Below are positions 51,227-62,070 of a stretch of DNA of 64,000 nucleotides, one piece after another (position 1 is the first letter of the stretch; every line of letters starts with the position of its first letter). The DNA comes from Betaproteobacteria bacterium. Its GTDB lineage: Bacteria; Pseudomonadota; Gammaproteobacteria; Burkholderiales; CAIKXV01. The notes beneath the pieces were generated by a model, which was given only the letters and a program-made list of their open reading frames with translations, was not told the DNA's origin and did no database searches. The position numbers and the translations under genes are program-made. The stretch covers positions 274,463 through 338,462 of the forward strand of contig CANGYF010000002.1 of assembly GCA_947458265.1 (NCBI GenBank), read 5' to 3'.

Positions 51227-52480
51227 TCATCGATCAATCTCGCCGAACACGATGTCCTGGGTGCCGATGATCGCGACCACGTCCGCGATCATGTGGCCGC
51301 GGGACATCTCGTCGATCGCCGCCAGGTGCGGGAAACCCGGCGCACGTATCTTCAGCCGGTAGGGCTTGTTCGCGCCGTCCGACACCAGGTAGATGCCGAA
51401 CTCGCCCTTCGGGTGTTCCACCGCTGCGTAAGCCTCCCCGGCCGGCACGTGCATGCCTTCGGTGAACAGCTTGAAGTGGTGGATCAGCTCTTCCATGTTC
51501 ATCTTCATGTCGACACGGTGCGGCGCCGCCACCTTGTGACTGTCGCTGATCACCGGTCCCGGGTTCTTGCGCAGCCAGTCGACGCACTGCCGGATGATCC
51601 GGTTCGACTGGCGCATCTCCTCGATGCGCACCAGGTAGCGGTCGTAGCAGTCGCCGTTGGTGCCGATCGGAATGTCGAAATCGAGCCTGTCGTACACCTC
51701 GTACGGCTGCTTGCGGCGCAGGTCCCATTCGATACCCGAGCCGCGCAGCATCGGGCCGGTAAAGCCCAGTTGCAGCGCGCGCTCCGGCGAGACGACGCCG
51801 ATACCCACCGTGCGCTGCTTCCAGATGCGGTTGTCGGTGAGCAGCGTCTCGTACTCGTCCACGCAGCCGGGGAAGCGATCGGTGAAGGCTTCGATGAAGT
51901 CGAGCAGCGACCCCTGGCGATGCTCGTTCAGCCGCTTGAGGTCGGACTCGCTGCGCAGCGGGGACGGATCGTACTGCGGCATGCGCCCGGGCAGGTCGCG
52001 GTAGACGCCGCCAGGACGATAGTAGGCGGCATGCATGCGCGCGCCGGATACCGCCTCGTAGCAGTCCATCAGGTCTTCGCGTTCCCGGAAGCAGTACAGG
52101 AACACGGTCATCGCGCCGATGTCGAGCCCGTGTGCGCCCAGCCAGAGCAGGTGGTTCAGCGTGCGGGTGATCTCGTCGAACATCACCCGGATGTACTGCG
52201 CGCGGATCGGCGGCGCCACCCCGGTGAGCTTCTCGATCGCCATCACGTAGGCGTGCTCGTTGCACATCATCGACACGTAGTCGAGCCGGTCCATGTAAGG
52301 CACCGACTGCAGGAACGTGCGCGTCTCGGCCAGCTTCTCGGTGGCACGGTGCAGCAGCCCGATGTGCGGATCGGCCCGCTCGATCACCTCGCCGTCGAGC
52401 TCGAGCACCAGGCGCAGCACACCGTGGGCCGCAGGATGCTGCGGCCCGAAGTTCATCGTGTAGTTCTTGATCTCGGCCAT
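51227..52480 (-). CDS. nuoD: NADH-quinone oxidoreductase subunit D
   Basis: This 417-residue subunit descends from the large subunit of NiFe hydrogenase and forms the quinone pocket with Nuo[23 protein letters not shown] holds the conserved His of the quinone site, and [21 protein letters not shown] sequence ([19 protein letters not shown]) is also typical; the Cys ligands of nickel are absent as expected. It is separate from NuoC, unlike the fused NuoCD of E. coli. It starts [12 protein letters not shown] and is 8 bases from the nuoC stop. Confidence 0.96.
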   Translation of the reverse strand: MAEIKNYTMNFGPQHPAAHGVLRLVLELDGEVIERADPHIGLLHRATEKLAETRTFLQSVPYMDRLDYVSMMCNEHAYVMAIEKLTGVAPPIRAQYIRVMFDEITRTLNHLLWLGAHGLDIGAMTVFLYCFREREDLMDCYEAVSGARMHAAYYRPGGVYRDLPGRMPQYDPSPLRSESDLKRLNEHRQGSLLDFIEAFTDRFPGCVDEYETLLTDNRIWKQRTVGIGVVSPERALQLGFTGPMLRGSGIEWDLRRKQPYEVYDRLDFDIPIGTNGDCYDRYLVRIEEMRQSNRIIRQCVDWLRKNPGPVISDSHKVAAPHRVDMKMNMEELIHHFKLFTEGMHVPAGEAYAAVEHPKGEFGIYLVSDGANKPYRLKIRAPGFPHLAAIDEMSRGHMIADVVAIIGTQDIVFGEIDR

Positions 52481-52488
52481 GCGCTTGC

Positions 52489-53103
52489 TCAGCCCTTGCG
52501 GAAGCCTTCGCTATCGGCGTAGTTGTCTTCGCGGATCACCCGGGGGACGACCTCGCGGGGTTCGATGCTGACCGGCTGGTACACCACCCGCCGCTGGTCA
52601 GGGTCGTAGCGCATCTCGACATACCCGGAGACCGGGAAGTCCTTGCGGAATGGATGCCCGACGAAGCCGTAGTCGGTGAGGATGCGACGCAGGTCGGGAT
52701 GGCCCTCGAACACGATGCCGAACAGGTCGAACGCCTCGCGCTCGTACCAGTTGGCCCCGGCCCAGATGTCGGTCACCGAAGGCAGAACCGGGAAATCGTC
52801 GTCGGTGGCGAACACCCGCACGCGCAGCCGGGCGTTGTGCTCGAGCGACAGCAGGTGGTAGACCGCCGAGAACCGCGCGCCGTCCCAGGCACCTTCGCCA
52901 TGGCCCGACCAGTCGACGCCGCAGAGATCAGTGAGTTGCGCGAAGCGCAGTGCAGGGTCATCGCGCAGCCGGGTCATCGCCTCGACCACCTGCGCGGCAG
53001 GGACCGTGACCGTCAGTTCGTCGTGCGCAAACTCGAGCTTTGAAGCCGCCTCGCCCAGCGCGGCCTGCACCCTTGCCTGCAGTTGATCGGGAGGAAGGCT
53101 CAT
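52489..53103 (-). CDS. nuoC: NADH-quinone oxidoreductase subunit C
   Basis: This is a 204-residue peripheral-arm subunit of complex I (30-kDa family). The signature [24 protein letters not shown] and [19 protein letters not shown] is intact. The N-terminal 35 residues are the variable part. ATG 53103 overlaps the nuoB stop (ATGA), so the frame further upstream is inside nuoB. It has no metal sites of its own; it stabilises NuoB and NuoD. Confidence 0.95.
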   Translation of the reverse strand: MSLPPDQLQARVQAALGEAASKLEFAHDELTVTVPAAQVVEAMTRLRDDPALRFAQLTDLCGVDWSGHGEGAWDGARFSAVYHLLSLEHNARLRVRVFATDDDFPVLPSVTDIWAGANWYEREAFDLFGIVFEGHPDLRRILTDYGFVGHPFRKDFPVSGYVEMRYDPDQRRVVYQPVSIEPREVVPRVIREDNYADSEGFRKG

Positions 53104-53636
53104 CGTGCGATCGTGCTCTGCCGCTTGATCTTGTTCTGCAACTGGATGATCCCGTAGAGCAGCGCCTCGGCGGTGGGCGGGCAGCCGGGCACGTAGATGT
53201 CCACCGGGACGATGCGATCGCAGCCGCGCACCACGGAATACGAGTAGTGGTAGTAGCCGCCGCCGTTCGCGCAGGATCCCATGGAAATGACCCAGCGCGG
53301 CTCGGCCATCTGGTCGTACACCTTGCGCAGGGCCGGGGCCATCTTGTTGCACAGCGTGCCAGCGACGATCATCACGTCGGACTGGCGCGGGCTCGGGCGG
53401 AAGATCACGCCGAAGCGGTCCATGTCGTAGCGCGCCGCACCCGCATGCATCATCTCGACTGCGCAGCAGGCCAGGCCGAAGGTCATCGGCCACAGCGACC
53501 CGGTACGCGTCCAGTTGATCAGCTTGTCGGCCGAGGTGGTGACGAAACCACGGTCGGCGCCGGGGAACACGGGCGCTGATGTACCCAACTGAGAACCCGA
53601 CTGCGCACCTGCTGCGGGCATGGCGAGATCGCTCAT
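53100..53636 (-). CDS. nuoB: NADH-quinone oxidoreductase subunit B
   Basis: This 178-residue subunit carries cluster N2, the last [4Fe-4S] before quinone. The ligands are in [12 protein letters not shown] (tandem Cys), SMGSCANGG and [18 protein letters not shown] 53636 has GGAG upstream; an open extension to 53681 lacks such a site. An Ala/Gly/Ser-rich stretch of about 30 residues precedes the core, a longer N-terminus than in many species. It lies 25 bases after nuoA. Confidence 0.95.
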   Translation of the reverse strand: MSDLAMPAAGAQSGSQLGTSAPVFPGADRGFVTTSADKLINWTRTGSLWPMTFGLACCAVEMMHAGAARYDMDRFGVIFRPSPRQSDVMIVAGTLCNKMAPALRKVYDQMAEPRWVISMGSCANGGGYYHYSYSVVRGCDRIVPVDIYVPGCPPTAEALLYGIIQLQNKIKRQSTIAR

Positions 53637-53661
53637 CGGCTGCTCCGTTTGATGCGTCCGG

Positions 53662-54030
53662 TCATTCCCATTCGAGTGCACCCTTCTTCCATTCGTAGAC
53701 GAAGCCGACGACCAGCACCATCAGGAAGATGAACATCGCGCCCAGACCGAACCAGCCGATGTCTTCGAGCACCACCGCCCACGGAAACAGGAAGGCGATC
53801 TCGAGATCGAACAGGATGAACAGGATGGCGACGAGGTAGTAGCGCACGTCGAATTTCATGCGCGCGTCCTCGAACGCCTCGAAACCGCACTCGTAGGGTG
53901 ACAGCTTCTCGGGATCGGGCCTGTTGGCGCCGGTCGCGGAACTGGCGATCCAGCCAACCAACGGGAGTACGAGCCCGAAAGCGAGCCCGACACCGATGAA
54001 CAAAAGAATGGGCAGGTAACTTTCCAGCAC
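53662..54030 (-). CDS. nuoA: NADH-quinone oxidoreductase subunit A
   Basis: This is a 122-residue, three-helix membrane subunit and the first gene of the nuo operon. [44 protein letters not shown] is the family signature; the Cys in YECGF sits in the loop that changes between active and deactive states. The start codon is GTG 54030 ([11 protein letters not shown]), with only a weak ribosome site. The upstream 279 bases to the tRNA-Leu should hold the operon promoter. Confidence 0.94.
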   Translation of the reverse strand: MLESYLPILLFIGVGLAFGLVLPLVGWIASSATGANRPDPEKLSPYECGFEAFEDARMKFDVRYYLVAILFILFDLEIAFLFPWAVVLEDIGWFGLGAMFIFLMVLVVGFVYEWKKGALEWE

Positions 54031-54309
54031 AGCTAGCTCAACCGTCGACTATGCACATCTTTGGACCCCCGGTTTTCCCGGTACAGCCTCGCGCGTCGGC
54101 CAGCCTGCCGGAGGCAGGCCGGACCGTGCGAGGGTCACGATAACGCAGCCGCTGGGCCCGTCCGAGACATCACGACCGAACGGGTGGCGTGCGCTGCAAT
54201 CACGCGTCTGGAGGCGTCAGGCGCCGCGCGAGGGACCGCCGTGCGCCTTGCCATGTTGCCGATCCATCACTTCAACCGGACCCGTGCACTGCACGGAAAC
54301 CGGAACTGC
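54031..54309. other. Intergenic region between tRNA-Leu and nuoA
   Basis: This stretch of 279 bases has no supported gene. It must hold the leftward nuo promoter unless nuo is read through from secG/tRNA-Leu. A 15-base near-palindrome (CCGTGCACTGCACGG, 54282-54296) lies just past the tRNA 3' end and could be a processing or termination hairpin, but no T-tract follows. Confidence 0.4.
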
Positions 54310-54394
54310 TGGTGCCCACGATCAGACTCGAACTGATACGGCTTTCGCCACTGCCCCCTCAAGACAGCGTGTCTACCAATTCCACCACGTGGGC
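54310..54394 (-). tRNA. tRNA-Leu (anticodon GAG), CCA encoded
   Basis: Read on the minus strand, the 85 bases fold as a class II tRNA. The acceptor stem GCCCACG pairs with CGTGGGC. The D-arm contains TGGTAGACA, the anticodon stem CTGTC/GGCAG encloses TTGAGGG with anticodon GAG, and there is a long variable arm. The T-arm loop is TTCGAGT, the discriminator is A, and CCA is encoded (54310-54312). It reads CUC and CUU codons. It lies between secG and nuoA, a placement common in Betaproteobacteria. Confidence 0.95.
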
Positions 54395-54458
54395 AAACTG
54401 ACTGCTACCCCGCTATTGTCGCCTACTTTCGACCTTCCGGGGTCATCCGCCGTGCGTT

Positions 54459-54863
54459 TTACTTAGGAATATCTTGCGCCTTCGACGCTGCACCCGTTGC
54501 GGCTTCGGCAGGAGCGGCAGGCACCGGCACCGCGGGCGCACCAGCGGCCGGAGCGGCCGGGGCACCCGGCACCGGGATCTGGGAGGCCGGCGTGGCCGGC
54601 ACCCGATCCATCAGGCCACGCGAGGCACCCGTGTTGGCTGCGATATAGGTCAGCACCAGGCTGGTGATGAAGAACACCGTAGCCATGATCGCGGTCATCC
54701 GGCTCATGAAGTTCGCCGACCCGCTGGACCCGAACAGGCTTCCGGCGGAGCCGCTGCCGAACGCCGCGCCCATGTCTGCGCCCTTGCCCTGCTGGAGCAA
54801 CACGAACACGACGATCGCGCCGGCAGCAAGCACGTGGAAGAGGAGGATGAAATTCTGGAGCAT
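54459..54863 (-). CDS. secG: Preprotein translocase subunit SecG
   Basis: This is a 134-residue inner-membrane protein with two helices (residues 3-24 and 55-76) and the loop GKGADMGAAFGSGSAGSLFGSSGSANFM, the SecG hallmark. It associates with SecYE and assists SecA-driven export of Sec substrates. The C-terminal 50 residues are a low-complexity Ala/Pro tail, longer than in E. coli but usual in this group. It lies between tpiA and tRNA-Leu on the same strand. The ATG is clear. Confidence 0.94.
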   Translation of the reverse strand: MLQNFILLFHVLAAGAIVVFVLLQQGKGADMGAAFGSGSAGSLFGSSGSANFMSRMTAIMATVFFITSLVLTYIAANTGASRGLMDRVPATPASQIPVPGAPAAPAAGAPAVPVPAAPAEAATGAASKAQDIPK

Positions 54864-54915
54864 CTTGTAGTTTCCTATGGTTCCGGCGATGCCGGCCGAC
54901 GACGACCGGCGCAGG

Positions 54916-55671
54916 TCAGCCGAACGCGCGGCAGATGGGCTCGAAGTCGGCCATCTTCAACGAGGCACCGCCGATGAGGCCGCCATCGACGTCCGGCATG
55001 GCGAAGAGTTCGGCGGCATTCGATGCCTTGACGCTGCCGCCGTAGAGCAGCGACACCGAGGCACCAGCCGGGCCGAGCCGCGCGCGCAGGAAGGCATGCA
55101 CGGATTGGACCTGGTCAGGCGTTGCATTGTGACCGGTGCCGATCGCCCACACCGGTTCGTAGGCGATCACGCATTGCGCGAGATGTTCATGGCCGAGTAC
55201 TTCGATGCAGACCGACAACTGGCCGCCGACCACGACCTCCGTCATGTCGGTCTCGCGCTCCTCGAGCGTCTCGCCCAGGCAGATGATCGGTGTCAGCCCG
55301 GCGGACAAGGCAGCGGCTGCCTTCGCGGCGACCAGCGCGCTGGACTCGCAGTGGTGTGCCCGCCGCTCGGAGTGACCGACGATCACGAACGATGCCCCGA
55401 AGTCGGCGATCATCGCAGCCGACACTTCACCGGTATAAGCACCGGACGTGTGGATGCTGACATCCTGTGCACCCCAGCGCACTGCGCTGCCGGACAGGAG
55501 GTCGCGCGCCTGGGCAAGGTAGGGAAACGGCACGCAGACCGCCACCTCGACCCCGGGTGCTGCACTACCGGACACATAAGGAAAGGCAGACGCGCAGTCG
55601 CCCAGCAGCGCCGCATTGCCGGCCAGTGCGCCGTTCATCTTCCAGTTGCCCACGACGCGCCGGGTCCTCAA
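54916..55671 (-). CDS. tpiA: Triosephosphate isomerase
   Basis: This 251-residue TIM-barrel enzyme interconverts dihydroxyacetone phosphate and glyceraldehyde-3-phosphate. Active-site motifs are all present: GNWKMNG (Lys), VIVGHSERR (His), and IAYEPVWAIGTG (Glu and the flexible loop); LYGGSVKASN binds phosphate. The start is a TTG at 55671, supported by GGGAG seven bases upstream and by normal family length; a GTG at 55653 would cut the first strand. It lies 52 bases before secG. Confidence 0.95.
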   Translation of the reverse strand: MRTRRVVGNWKMNGALAGNAALLGDCASAFPYVSGSAAPGVEVAVCVPFPYLAQARDLLSGSAVRWGAQDVSIHTSGAYTGEVSAAMIADFGASFVIVGHSERRAHHCESSALVAAKAAAALSAGLTPIICLGETLEERETDMTEVVVGGQLSVCIEVLGHEHLAQCVIAYEPVWAIGTGHNATPDQVQSVHAFLRARLGPAGASVSLLYGGSVKASNAAELFAMPDVDGGLIGGASLKMADFEPICRAFG

Positions 55672-55818
55672 CGCGACGCTCCCGAACGGGTCGTTCCAAC
55701 CGACGTCCGAACCGTTATCCGAATCGACGTCACTCTCAACTGCATCGTTACCGATCGCCCGGTGCTCATATCGCTGGCACGCATCCCGCTTTTGTCTGGA
55801 GTAGAACCGCGGGATTGT

Positions 55819-55840
55819 ACCGGCCGGGAGACGGGCCGGT
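55819..55840 (-). terminator. Hairpin between pstB and tpiA, possible terminator
   Basis: A 7-bp stem (ACCGGCC 55819-55825 with GGCCGGT 55834-55840) and an 8-base loop lies 32 bases past the pstB stop. No T-tract follows on the minus strand, so it may be a weak or Rho-assisted terminator, or a transcript-stabilising hairpin. Confidence 0.35.
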
Positions 55841-55872
55841 CAAACCTCCGCCGGCCCTTCGTGCCGGCAAGG

Positions 55873-56691
55873 TCAGCCGAAACGACCGGTGATGTAATCC
55901 TCGGTCTGCTTGCTCTTCGGCTTGATGAAGATCGACTCGGTCACCCCGACCTCGATCAGTTCGCCAAGATACATGTAGGCGGTGTAGTCGGACACCCGGG
56001 CGGCCTGCTGCATGTTGTGGGTGACGATGACGACCGTGTAATCACGCTTGAGCTCGTTGATCAGTTCTTCGATCTTGGCGGTCGAGATCGGGTCGAGTGC
56101 CGAGCACGGCTCGTCGAGCAGCAGCACTTCCGGCTTGATGGCGATGCCGCGCGCGATGCACAGCCGTTGCTGCTGGCCACCGGACAGGCTGGTGCCGCTC
56201 TGGTGCAGCTTGTCCTTGACCTCTTTCCACAGCGCCGCACGGTTCAGCGCCCACTCGACCCGCTCGTCCATCTCGGCACGGGACATCTTCTCGAACAGGC
56301 GTACGCCGAACGCGATGTTCTCGTAGATGGTCATCGGGAACGGGGTCGGCTTCTGGAACACCATGCCGACCTTGGCGCGGATCAACGAGACATCGTCCTT
56401 CGTCGACAGGATGTCCTCCCCATCGAGCCGGATGCTGCCTTCGGCCCGCTGTTCGGGATAGAGCTCGAACATCCGGTTGAACACGCGCAGCAGCGTCGAC
56501 TTGCCGCAGCCGGACGGGCCGATGAACGCGGTCACCCGATTCTCGGGGATCACCATGTTGATGTTCTTCAGCGCATGATACTTGCCGTAGAAGAAGTTCA
56601 GGTTCTCGACCTCGATCTTCGTCCGCTCGGCTGGAGCCTGCGTCACGGTGCTGTCTGCGGATTCACGCACTACGGGTTCGACGTTCTGCAC
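55873..56691 (-). CDS. pstB: Phosphate ABC transporter ATP-binding protein
   Basis: This 272-residue ATPase energises high-affinity phosphate uptake. Walker [10 protein letters not shown] is at residues 58-66, the signature LSGGQQQR at 169-176, Walker [14 protein letters not shown] at 189-201 and the switch His in [25 protein letters not shown] and [16 protein letters not shown] are PstB-specific. It is the last pst gene here: no phoU follows, and tpiA comes next. It lies 3 bases after pstA. Confidence 0.96.
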   Translation of the reverse strand: MQNVEPVVRESADSTVTQAPAERTKIEVENLNFFYGKYHALKNINMVIPENRVTAFIGPSGCGKSTLLRVFNRMFELYPEQRAEGSIRLDGEDILSTKDDVSLIRAKVGMVFQKPTPFPMTIYENIAFGVRLFEKMSRAEMDERVEWALNRAALWKEVKDKLHQSGTSLSGGQQQRLCIARGIAIKPEVLLLDEPCSALDPISTAKIEELINELKRDYTVVIVTHNMQQAARVSDYTAYMYLGELIEVGVTESIFIKPKSKQTEDYITGRFG

Positions 56692-56694
56692 GGT

Positions 56695-57564
56695 TCAGTC
56701 CTTCTTGCGGAACATGACGCGCGCGATGATGTTCAGCGCGAGCACGCCCATGGTGATCAGGAAAACGCCAGTCCAGGCCATCTTCTGCCAGCTCTCGAAA
56801 GGACTGAGCGCAAACTTGAAGATGGTGACCGGCAGGTTCGCCATCGGCTGCGACAGATCCGTGCTCCAGAACTGGTTGGACAGCGCGGTGAACAGCAGCG
56901 GCGCGGTTTCACCCGCGATCCGCGCAACAGCCAACAGCACGCCGGTGACCACACCCGCCCGTGCCGCCTTGAGCGTGACCAGCATGATCACGCGCCACTT
57001 CGGAGCCCCCAGCGCATACGCGGCTTCGCGAAGCTGGTTGGGTATCAGCTGCAGCATGTTCTCGGTGGTGCGCACGACCACCGGTATCACGATCAGCGCG
57101 AGCGCGAGTACCCCGGCATAACCAGAGAAGGTACCCGTCTTCGCCACGACGATCGCGTAGATGAACAGCCCGATCACGATCGATGGCGCAGACAACAGGA
57201 TGTCGTTCACGAACCGGGTGACGTTGCCGAGCACCGTGCGCTGACCGTACTCACCGAGGTAGACCCCGGCCAGCACGCCGAGCGGAGTCCCGAGCAGTGT
57301 CGCCAGCCCGACCATCATCAGTGAGCCGTAGATGGCGTTGGCCAGGCCACCGCCCTCCACGTTCGGCGGCGGGGTCATCTCGGTAAAGGTCGCAACCGAA
57401 AGCCCGCCGATGCCGCGGATGACGGTATCGGCGAGAATCCAGATCAGCCAGATCAGACCGAACGCCATGGCCGCCAGCGACAGCGACAGTGCGATCACGT
57501 TGATCAGCTTGCGCCGGCGGTGCAGCGCGAGCCGGCGGGTATCTGATGCGATGGCGACGCTCAT
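56695..57564 (-). CDS. pstA: Phosphate ABC transporter permease PstA
   Basis: This is a 289-residue inner-membrane permease with six helices. The coupling-helix region [25 protein letters not shown] (EAA motif) contacts Pst[17 protein letters not shown] and [23 protein letters not shown] are typical of PstA. ATG 57564 overlaps the pstC stop (ATGA). It forms the channel with PstC. Confidence 0.95.
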   Translation of the reverse strand: MSVAIASDTRRLALHRRRKLINVIALSLSLAAMAFGLIWLIWILADTVIRGIGGLSVATFTEMTPPPNVEGGGLANAIYGSLMMVGLATLLGTPLGVLAGVYLGEYGQRTVLGNVTRFVNDILLSAPSIVIGLFIYAIVVAKTGTFSGYAGVLALALIVIPVVVRTTENMLQLIPNQLREAAYALGAPKWRVIMLVTLKAARAGVVTGVLLAVARIAGETAPLLFTALSNQFWSTDLSQPMANLPVTIFKFALSPFESWQKMAWTGVFLITMGVLALNIIARVMFRKKD

Positions 57565-58574
57565 GTCCGTCCTCCCTCGGCGCGCTCGAGGCGTACCAGC
57601 AGCATTTTCGAGGCAGCCAGCACGACGAAGGTGATCAGGAACAGGATCAGCCCGAGCTGGATCAGCGAGGCCTCGTGCAGGCTACCCGGGTTTGCCTCGG
57701 AGAATTCATTGGCCAACGCCGAGGTGATGCTGTTCGCGGCGTCGAACAGCGAAATGCTGTTCAGCTGGTTGACGTTGCCGATGACGAAGGTGATCGCCAT
57801 CGTCTCGCCCAGCGCCCGCCCCAGCCCGAGCATGATGCCACCGATCACACCAGTCTTGGTGTAAGGAAGCACCACCCGCCACACGACCTCCCAGGTCGTG
57901 GCGCCCAGCCCGTAGGCGGACTCCTTCAGCAGCGGTGGCGTCACTTCGAACACGTCGCGCATCACCGAGGCGATGAACGGGATGATCATGATCGCGAGAA
58001 TGATCGACGCGCAGAGGATACCGATGCCGATCGGCGGGCCCTGGAACAGGGCTCCCAGATAGGGCACGCCGCCGAGCGTGTTCTGCAGAGGGATCTGCAG
58101 GTACTTGGTGAAGATCGGCGCGAACACCAGCAGGCCCCACATGCCGTACACGATCGACGGGATCGCGGCCAGAAGCTCGATTGCGGTGCCGAGCGGCCGG
58201 CGCAGCCAGCCCGGGGACAGTTCGGTCAGGAACACCGCAATCCCGAAGCTCACCGGCACTGCGATCAGCAACGCGATGATCGAGGTGATCAGCGTGCCAT
58301 AGATCATCACCAGGCCGCCGAACCGCTCCTTCACCGGGTCCCATTCAGCGGTCCAGAGGAAGGAAAGGCCGAACTCACGCATGGCCGGGATCGACCCCGC
58401 CACCAGCGACAGGATGATGCCCACGAGCAACCCGAGCGTGACAATCGCCGCTCCGGTCGTCAGTACCGCAAACACCTGGTCACCGAACCTGTCGTCGCGC
58501 CGAACCACTTTAGGCTCGGGCGCGTCAGGTTCGGCCCTGGGACCGGCTGCACGTGCAGGCAGTGTTACCTCCAT
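57561..58574 (-). CDS. pstC: Phosphate ABC transporter permease PstC
   Basis: This is a 337-residue inner-membrane permease that pairs with Pst[32 protein letters not shown] is the PstC hallmark; [26 protein letters not shown] is the EAA loop that docks on PstB. An N-terminal hydrophilic stretch of about 30 residues precedes helix 1. It starts at ATG 58574 and lies 70 bases after pstS. Confidence 0.95.
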   Translation of the reverse strand: MEVTLPARAAGPRAEPDAPEPKVVRRDDRFGDQVFAVLTTGAAIVTLGLLVGIILSLVAGSIPAMREFGLSFLWTAEWDPVKERFGGLVMIYGTLITSIIALLIAVPVSFGIAVFLTELSPGWLRRPLGTAIELLAAIPSIVYGMWGLLVFAPIFTKYLQIPLQNTLGGVPYLGALFQGPPIGIGILCASIILAIMIIPFIASVMRDVFEVTPPLLKESAYGLGATTWEVVWRVVLPYTKTGVIGGIMLGLGRALGETMAITFVIGNVNQLNSISLFDAANSITSALANEFSEANPGSLHEASLIQLGLILFLITFVVLAASKMLLVRLERAEGGRT

Positions 58575-58644
58575 CAGGTTCTCCCGGCTTCGGTCGAAAT
58601 TGCGGGCCGGATACCGGCCCGCAGGGGTGGGACAGAGTCGACCG

Positions 58645-59688
58645 TTACTTCAACGGAACGGGCTTGCCGTTCGAATCACGCAGCTCGCCCCAGAGCGCAC
58701 GCACCGACTTGACCACTGACTCGGGCATCGGGACATAGTCGAGTTCGGTCGCGGTCTTGCTGCCGTTGGCATACGCCCAGTCGAAGAAACGCAGCACCGC
58801 GGTGGCGTTCTCGGGACGCTCCTGCACCCTGTGCATCATGATGAAGGTGGCACCGGTGATCGGCCATGCATCCTTGCCGCGCTGGTTGGTCAGGATCTGG
58901 TAGAACGTTTTCGACCAGTCGGCACCGGCTGCGGCCGCCGCGAAGGTCAGGTCGTCCGGCGCGACGAAGTTGCCTGCCGCATTGCCCATCAGCGCAAAGG
59001 CCAGCTTGTTCTGGCGTGCATACGAGTACTCGACGTAACCGATCGAGTTCGGCAGGCGCTGCACGAACGCGGTAACGCCTTCGTTGCCCTTGCCGCCGGC
59101 ACCGGTGGGCCAGTTGACCGAGGCACCCTCGCCGACCTTCGACGCCCACTCGGCGTTGACCTTCGACAGGTAGTTGGTGAAGATGAAGGTGGTACCGGAG
59201 CCGTCCGCGCGACGCACCGGAGCGATCGCCGCATCCGGCAGCTTCACGCCGGGGTTCAGCTTGACCAGCACCGGGTCGTTCCAGCGGGTGATCTTGCCGA
59301 GGTAGATATCGCCCAGTATCTCGCCGGTCAGGCGCAACTGGCCCGCCTGGAGCCCGGGGATGTTGATGATCGGCACCACGCCGCCGATCACCGTCGGGAA
59401 CTGGACCAGACCGTCCTTCGCCAGTTCGGCGTCGGTCAGCGGCATGTCGGATGCACCGAAGAACACCGTCTTGCCGCGGATCTGGCGCAGGCCGCCGCCG
59501 GAACCGATCGACTGGTAGTTCATGCGGACGCCAGTGGCCTTGTTGTAATCGGCGGCCCAGCGGGCATACAGCGGGGCCGGGAAGGTCGCGCCAGCACCGG
59601 TGATCTCGGTGACCTGAGCGATGGCGCTGGAGGCGGCGGTAAAGGCAACTGCTGCAGTCAGCGACGCAAGAATCCTGGAAAGCTTCAT
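58645..59688 (-). CDS. pstS: Phosphate-binding protein PstS
   Basis: This 347-residue periplasmic receptor has a signal peptide ending at SSAIAQ (residue 25). The mature start [25 protein letters not shown], with the first phosphate loop, and the second loop [18 protein letters not shown], define PstS. It delivers phosphate to PstCAB. The candidate Pho box upstream (59737-59754) suggests PhoB control under phosphate limitation. The gene leads the pstSCAB operon. Confidence 0.96.
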   Translation of the reverse strand: MKLSRILASLTAAVAFTAASSAIAQVTEITGAGATFPAPLYARWAADYNKATGVRMNYQSIGSGGGLRQIRGKTVFFGASDMPLTDAELAKDGLVQFPTVIGGVVPIINIPGLQAGQLRLTGEILGDIYLGKITRWNDPVLVKLNPGVKLPDAAIAPVRRADGSGTTFIFTNYLSKVNAEWASKVGEGASVNWPTGAGGKGNEGVTAFVQRLPNSIGYVEYSYARQNKLAFALMGNAAGNFVAPDDLTFAAAAAGADWSKTFYQILTNQRGKDAWPITGATFIMMHRVQERPENATAVLRFFDWAYANGSKTATELDYVPMPESVVKSVRALWGELRDSNGKPVPLK

Positions 59689-59736
59689 TGAGCGGTATCC
59701 TAGTTTTCAGAACAACGCACAGCTTAGCTACGTCAG

Positions 59737-59754
59737 GTTACAACGCTGTGACTG
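59737..59754 (-). promoter_or_regulatory. Candidate Pho box upstream of pstS
   Basis: On the minus strand the 18 bases read CAGTCAC-AGCG-TTGTAAC, a 7-4-7 arrangement resembling the PhoB consensus CTGTCAT-N4-CTGTCAC (five of seven matches in each half). It lies about 49 bases before the pstS ATG, with a TAGCTA/TAAGCT stretch downstream that could be the -10 element. The assignment is by eye only. Confidence 0.45.
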
Positions 59755-59808
59755 CCACGCAGACCCTTACAAATTCCTTGCAGCAGCCGGGCCGGACGAG
59801 GAAGCGGC

Positions 59809-61185
59809 TCAGGCGGCCTTGCGGATCGCCTCGGCGATCGACTCAGCGCAACGGCGCGACAGCGATTCCTGGTCGGATTCGACCATCACCCGGACCACCG
59901 GCTCCGTTCCTGACGGCCGCAGCAGCACCCGTCCCCGGCTGCCCAGCCTGGCATCGGCCTCGGCGACCGCGGCCGACACGCCAGGGTCGCCTTGGTAAGC
60001 CCGCGGATCGGTGGTGCGCACGTTGATCAGCACCTGGGGGAACAGCACCAGCGAACCAGCCACCTCGGCCAGGGTGCGCCGGCCCCGGCGCATCGCGGCG
60101 AGCACCTGCAGCGCCGACACGATGCCATCGCCGGTGGTGTGCCTGTCCAGGCACAGGATGTGGCCCGAGTTCTCTCCCCCGACCTGCCATCCGCGCGCGC
60201 GCAGCTGTTCGAGCACATACCGGTCGCCGACGGCGGCGCGCGCGAAGGCAATGCCACGCGCGGCCAGCGTCCGCTCGAGGGCGAGGTTGGTCATCAGCGT
60301 GCCGACGACGCCGCCGACCAGTTCGCCATGCTCATGGCGATCGACCACGATCGCATGCAGCAGCTGGTCGCCATCGTAGACCGTGCCCTCCTGGTCGCAC
60401 ATCAGCAGACGGTCGCCGTCGCCGTCGAGCGCGACGCCCAGGTGGGCGCGGTTGGCCTTGACCGCCTCGCGCAGCGCGGCCGGGTGCGTGGCCCCGAAGC
60501 TGCGGTTGATGTTGAAGCCGTCCGGCTGGTTGCCGATCGTGATCACGTCCGCGCCCAGTTCGTGGAACACCTCGCCAGCCACGTGGTAGGTGGCGCCATG
60601 GGCGCAGTCGACGACGATGCGCAGGCCGCGCAGGTCGAATTCGGCCGGGAACGTGCTCTTGCAGAACTCGATGTAGCGGCCGCCGGCGTCGGTGATCCGG
60701 CGCGCGCGGCCCAGGTGCGCCGATTCGCGCGTCACCATCGGCTCGTCGACCACCCGTTCGATCTCGAGTTCGACCGTATCCGGCAGCTTGTTGCCGTCGC
60801 CCGAGAAGAACTTGATTCCGTTGTCCTCGTAGGGGTTGTGCGAGGCGCTGATCACGATGCCGGCGGACAGCCGCAGCGCGCGCGCCAGGTAGGCCACGGC
60901 CGGCGTCGGCATCGGACCGCAGAGGTAGACGTCGACGCCGGCGGCGGACAGGCCAGCCTGCAGCGCCGACTCGAGCATGTAGCCCGACACGCGTGTGTCC
61001 TTGCCGATGACCACCGCCGGGTGCGGCGCGGTGCGGCCGGCATCCTCTGCATCGGAAGGCGCGACGCCGGCACCGGCCAGCACCCTACCTGCGGCATTGC
61101 CCAGGCGCATCACGAAATCGGGGGTGATCGGGTATTCGCCGACGCGCCCGCGCACGCCATCGGTGCCGAAGTACTTTCGAGTCAA
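59809..61185 (-). CDS. glmM: Phosphoglucosamine mutase
   Basis: This 458-residue enzyme converts glucosamine-6-phosphate to glucosamine-1-phosphate for peptidoglycan and LPS precursors. The phosphoserine loop [16 protein letters not shown] (catalytic Ser115), the metal loop [11 protein letters not shown], the sugar loop GGENSGH and the phosphate loop [12 protein letters not shown] are intact. The start is TTG 61185, giving [13 protein letters not shown] as in relatives; it overlaps the folP stop (TTGA). Confidence 0.96.
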   Translation of the reverse strand: MTRKYFGTDGVRGRVGEYPITPDFVMRLGNAAGRVLAGAGVAPSDAEDAGRTAPHPAVVIGKDTRVSGYMLESALQAGLSAAGVDVYLCGPMPTPAVAYLARALRLSAGIVISASHNPYEDNGIKFFSGDGNKLPDTVELEIERVVDEPMVTRESAHLGRARRITDAGGRYIEFCKSTFPAEFDLRGLRIVVDCAHGATYHVAGEVFHELGADVITIGNQPDGFNINRSFGATHPAALREAVKANRAHLGVALDGDGDRLLMCDQEGTVYDGDQLLHAIVVDRHEHGELVGGVVGTLMTNLALERTLAARGIAFARAAVGDRYVLEQLRARGWQVGGENSGHILCLDRHTTGDGIVSALQVLAAMRRGRRTLAEVAGSLVLFPQVLINVRTTDPRAYQGDPGVSAAVAEADARLGSRGRVLLRPSGTEPVVRVMVESDQESLSRRCAESIAEAIRKAA

Positions 61186-62048
61186 GGGATCTGGGGGCCC
61201 TGGAGAGGGCCGATGGGGTTGGACGTGTCGAACGTCCGCCAGACCAGGAGTGCATCCCGGGTCTCGCGAACGTCGTGGACCCGGATTATGTCAGCGCCGT
61301 GCAGCGCGCACCACAGGGCACCGCCGACGCTGGCCGCCTGCCGCTCCCCGGTCGCCCGGCCGGTGATCGCCCCGAGCATCGACTTGCGCGACAGGCCGAC
61401 CAGCACCGCACAGCCGAGTTCGCGGAAACGCGGCAGCGCGCGCAGCAGCGCGAGGTTGTGCTCGAGCGTCTTGCCGAAGCCGATGCCCGGGTCCACCGCG
61501 ATCCGCTCGCGCACCACGCCGGCATGCACCAGCGCGTCGACCCGGCCGGCGAGGAAGGCATGCACCTCGGCCACGACGTCGCCATAACGAGGCTCGCGCT
61601 GCATGGTCGCCGGCGTGCCCTGCATGTGCATCACGCAGACGCCCGCATCGCTCTCGGCGAGGGTTTCCAGCGCACCCGGCGTGCGCAGGCCCTGAATGTC
61701 GTTGATGATGGAAGCACCAGCGGCGATGGCAGCGCTCATCACGGCCGGCTTCACGGTATCCACCGAGACCGGCACGCCGGCATCGGCCAGGCCCTCGATC
61801 ACCGGCAGCACCCGCCGCATCTCGTCCGCGGCGCTCACCTCGGCGGCGCCCGGGCGGGTCGACTCGCCACCCACGTCAAGGATGTCGGCGCCTTCCCCGA
61901 CCAACGCACCGCCATGGGCCAGCGCCGCCGCGCTGTCGAAGAACTGCCCACCGTCGGAGAACGAGTCCGGCGTCACGTTGATCACGCCCATCAGGCGTGG
62001 CACGTCCAGCGGGAGACGATACCGCCCGCAGCTCCAGTATCGGCGCAC
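61182..62048 (-). CDS. folP: Dihydropteroate synthase
   Basis: This 288-residue TIM-barrel enzyme joins p-aminobenzoate to 6-hydroxymethyl-7,8-dihydropterin diphosphate in folate synthesis and is the sulfonamide target. [26 protein letters not shown] and DIQGLR are the pterin and diphosphate-site motifs; [11 protein letters not shown] and GLSRKSMLG follow. GTG 62048 is chosen because AGGAG lies eight bases upstream and the protein then begins with the usual short lead. It lies 22 bases after ftsH. Confidence 0.95.
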   Translation of the reverse strand: MRRYWSCGRYRLPLDVPRLMGVINVTPDSFSDGGQFFDSAAALAHGGALVGEGADILDVGGESTRPGAAEVSAADEMRRVLPVIEGLADAGVPVSVDTVKPAVMSAAIAAGASIINDIQGLRTPGALETLAESDAGVCVMHMQGTPATMQREPRYGDVVAEVHAFLAGRVDALVHAGVVRERIAVDPGIGFGKTLEHNLALLRALPRFRELGCAVLVGLSRKSMLGAITGRATGERQAASVGGALWCALHGADIIRVHDVRETRDALLVWRTFDTSNPIGPLQGPQIP

Positions 62049-62070
62049 GGAACCGCTCCTGCGTGTGTGC

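Noticed and set aside
54877..57324. Plus-strand frame of about 815 codons opposite tpiA, pstB and pstA
   Set aside because: It spans several real genes on the other strand and has no domain; a product of GC-rich codon usage.
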